Below are positions 61,926-64,000 of a DNA stretch of 64,000 nucleotides, one piece after another. The stretch is from NCBI RefSeq assembly GCF_030818695.1, contig NZ_JAUTAR010000001.1, positions 1,544,501 to 1,608,500 of the forward strand. Direction: 5' to 3'. The notes beneath the pieces are model-generated. The model was not told the DNA's origin, searched no databases, and saw only the letters and a program-made list of their open reading frames with translations. Within the stretch, counting starts at the first letter, position 1, and each line of letters starts with the position of its first letter. A program made the translations under genes and the position numbers. This DNA is from Chryseobacterium sp. SORGH_AS_0447. GTDB lineage: Bacteria > Bacteroidota > Bacteroidia > Flavobacteriales > Weeksellaceae.

Positions 61926-63093
61926 TTATTGTAAGGTAGACCACCCAATCGCCCAAGCCGGGTTGGCCATCTTATTTCCGGCACCGGTAGCGTCGGATTT
62001 TTCCGTATAAGTATTGCTGAGCAAAGTTACAGTGGCTCCTGCGGTTGAGGTCGCGGTGATTTTGCTGGTGACATTCGTGTCAAAAAATACATTCGTAATT
62101 TTACTTTGTCCGTTCAGATAAGTAACGGTAGCATCGCCGGCGATATTGAATCCTTTTGCCCAGTTTGAAACCACCACATTGTCAAAATTGGCGTATGTTC
62201 CTGAAGATAAAGTGATGGCGTTGGATTCCCCCGAGGTTCCGCCAAGCAACGTAATATTTTTAATGGTAGGGCTTGAAATCGGAGTTGCTACGGAATTAGA
62301 AGCATTGTTCATTCCTTTGATCCCGGTATTTCCTGTGCCGTTGGTTTTTCTTTGGGTGAAGAGGGTGTTGACAGTCCCAATCCACCCATCGGTCCATACA
62401 AAGGCGTCGTCTGCATTGCCTAAGGAGGCGATATTGGATACATTTACCGTCCCTCCGTACAGCTGGATTCCGTCCTCAGCACCATTAACCAGAGCGATAT
62501 TTTCCACTTTGGTTCCGCTTCCCACACCGAACAGCGAAAGCCCATTGAATTTTACGGTAGTCGAAAAGTCAGCACCAGCATTTTCAATCCGTACATAGGT
62601 CAGAGATCCTGAAGTATCTGTAGCAGAAGTTCCTCCGTAGACGGCGGTTCCGATTTCAGAAGTACCTGTTGTTCCGGTATTGATGGGTGCTTTTCCACAG
62701 ATAATCACACCGCCCCAGGTTCCCGGAGTGGCTGCCGATGAAGTAAAGGAAACCGGTGAAGCAGGAGTGCCGTTGGCATAGATCTGCCCGCCCTGTTCTA
62801 CCAGGACATATGAGGATGTGGTTGCCGTAGCTACAATTCGGGTTCCTGCAGGGATAACAAGTTTTCCTCCGTCTTTTACCCGCACCGGACCATTTAGTAC
62901 ATATACTTTGGTAGGATCTAGGGTAACCACCTGTCCGCTGATAACATCACCTTTAAAGTTTGCTGGGATCCTGGGCAATTCCTACAACAGCAGTGGTTGC
63001 AATTTCATCATCATCTTTATTGCATGAATTCATGATCAGTGCAGTGCCTATAAGAAATGCAGCCGGGATTATCTTTAAATGATTTTTCTTCAT
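61926..63093 (-). pseudogene. Beta-helix lipoprotein, frameshifted near its N-terminus
   Basis: ATG at 63093 begins a lipoprotein signal (GTALIMNSCNKDDDEIATT, Cys24) that runs to VVGIAQ and then into a stop. One surplus G near 62968-62976 shifts the frame; without it VVGIAQ continues as IPANFKGDVISGQVVTLDP and the remaining 340 residues, a right-handed beta-helix rich in Gly, Thr and Asn (GGVIICGKAPIN, NGLSLFGVGSG, GAEDGIQLYGG). The main ORF starts at 62978 without a signal. Paralogous to the partial gene at 63289-64000. Surface function unknown. Confidence 0.85.
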
Positions 63094-63194
63094 AATATTT
63101 CATATTTTACTTCCTCACGAGAAATTTTTCAACAGTGTCTGTTTTGAAAATACCAAATTACCATTTTTCCGGATATTATCCCAATACTAATCTG

Positions 63195-63253
63195 TAACGG
63201 CCGTTATTTTTATAAGCAAAACAGCATCGGAAAATCTTTCCGATGCTGTTTTT
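63195..63253 (-). terminator. Palindrome and terminator after the upstream beta-helix gene
   Basis: A perfect stem AAACAGCATCGGAAA/TTTCCGATGCTGTTT (63219-63250) with T tracts ends the gene at 63289. A 12-bp palindrome TAACGGCCGTTA (63195-63206) lies next to it, in the promoter region of the second beta-helix gene, and might be an operator. Confidence 0.8.
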
Positions 63254-63288
63254 AAATTTAATATGAAGAAACTAATTACTATTTTTTT

Positions 63289-64000
63289 TTAGTTCATAGC
63301 ATCAGATACGTCGAAGCTGCTTAAACCTGTCCATCCTTTACCCCAATCTGGCAATGCGGTTCCGCTTCCTGCACCTACCGCTGAAGTGTTTTCAGTATAA
63401 ATGGCAGAAATATCTACTGCTGTTCCTGCTGTGTTTTTAGCTTTAGATTTTGTAGTGATGTTTACAAATCTTAAGTTTTTCAAATAAGAACCTGACTGGA
63501 ACCATGCTAAAGTTCTGTCGGTTTCAAAATCAAGACCTGTAGTATAGTTTGCTAATACAATATTATCGAACTGACCGTTTGATCCTGCTCTTACCTTCAT
63601 CCCCTGAGATTCTGATCCTGCAGTGTTTCCTAGGAAAGTAGCATTGGTGATCATCGGGTTAGAAGCTCCGTTTCCGAAAGTAGTTGTAGGATTGGTATCC
63701 TGAGTATCTGCTTCAATCCCTCTGTTTCCTGGTTCAGCAGCTGTCTGATACGTTTTCATTCTGGCAGCATACAGGTAGTTTACTGAACCTCTGTATCCTT
63801 CTGTCCAGTCAAAAGAGTCATCTCCAACACCCGTTACTACAACGTGATCTAAATTTACATTTCCTCCGAAACATTCGATTCCGTCATCGGCACCTGTAGT
63901 TACGTATACATAAGAAATTGTAGTTCCGCTACCTACTCCGAAAAGAGAAAGGCCGTTAAATTCTTTTTCAGGATTATATTTGAATCCGCTGTCTTTAATT
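63289..64000 (-). CDS. Beta-helix protein, 5' end cut by the window edge
   Basis: The frame is open from the window edge (64000) to the stop at 63289, 237 residues visible; the ATG at 63759 is internal. The visible part has FNGLSLFGVGSGTTISYVYV, GADDGIECFGGNVNLDHVVV and DDSFDWTEGYRGSVNYLYAAR, matching the paralogue at 61926-63093 (NGLSLFGVGSG, GAEDGIQLYGG, DDAFVWTDGW). It is a right-handed beta-helix, probably a surface lipoprotein. Confidence 0.85.
   Translation of the reverse strand, partial: IKDSGFKYNPEKEFNGLSLFGVGSGTTISYVYVTTGADDGIECFGGNVNLDHVVVTGVGDDSFDWTEGYRGSVNYLYAARMKTYQTAAEPGNRGIEADTQDTNPTTTFGNGASNPMITNATFLGNTAGSESQGMKVRAGSNGQFDNIVLANYTTGLDFETDRTLAWFQSGSYLKNLRFVNITTKSKAKNTAGTAVDISAIYTENTSAVGAGSGTALPDWGKGWTGLSSFDVSDAMN

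Overview
The window looks like a chromosome segment of a Chryseobacterium-like flavobacterium (Weeksellaceae, Bacteroidota). The evidence is moderate to low GC, several exported proteins ending in type IX secretion (T9SS) type A sorting domains, gliding genes gldB and gldC, a flavobacterial PafA phosphatase with its nucleophile at Thr79, many Ser/Cys lipoproteins, few Shine-Dalgarno sites, and promoters of the Bacteroidota form TTG-N18-20-TAnnTTTG. No rRNA, tRNA or CRISPR array was seen. Genus is an inference.

Layout. 0-6.5 kb: a formyltransferase coupled to an upstream gene end, then a 1810-residue SprB-repeat adhesin whose 228-bp units form a perfectly phased array. 6.6-10.1 kb: secreted sialidase-like protein, thioredoxin, and a duplicated two-gene cassette (tiny membrane protein plus small alpha-helical protein). 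10.2-15.5 kb: NdpA-like nucleoid protein, bacteriophytochrome kinase with its heme oxygenase, malate dehydrogenase. 15.5-21.9 kb: lipoprotein, a double-glycine-leader Cys-rich peptide, a divergent HxlR/quinone reductase pair, acetyltransferase, PafA, Crp/Fnr regulator. 22.2-23.65 kb: an intact IS3-type element with 3-bp target duplication and a phased A6G frameshift site. 23.67-25.1 kb: barnase, archaemetzincin and barstar overlapping in one operon. 25.2-33.6 kb: nadE, acetyltransferase, EF-hand/LRR protein, then gldB and gldC separated by an ABC exporter whose permease seems fused to a TlpA-like thioredoxin (split by a frameshift), then a cystathionine-synthase-type enzyme.

33.6-43.8 kb: DinB protein, a frameshifted REP-associated tyrosine transposase with REP-like palindromes, tsaC/sua5, a structured leader, cca, and a cobalamin-riboswitch operon encoding BtuB and a BtuG-like beta-propeller lipoprotein, then a telomere-like G-rich tract, cytidine deaminase and an old-yellow-enzyme homologue. 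43.9-52.2 kb: T9SS endonuclease I, DUF4136 lipoprotein, small proteins, PLP enzyme, glucosaminidase, hemL, and a 111-bp tandem repeat. 52.3-61.8 kb: a T9SS protein and an AT-rich RHS polymorphic toxin locus with pretoxin, C-terminal toxin and candidate immunity gene; a 95-residue gene lies before it and a decayed copy of the same gene lies after it. 61.9-64 kb: two paralogous beta-helix lipoproteins, one frameshifted, one cut by the window edge.

Four otherwise well-preserved genes carry single-base frame breaks (about 30455, 34755, 55960, 62970). This may reflect real decay or residual assembly indels and should temper any pseudogene call.
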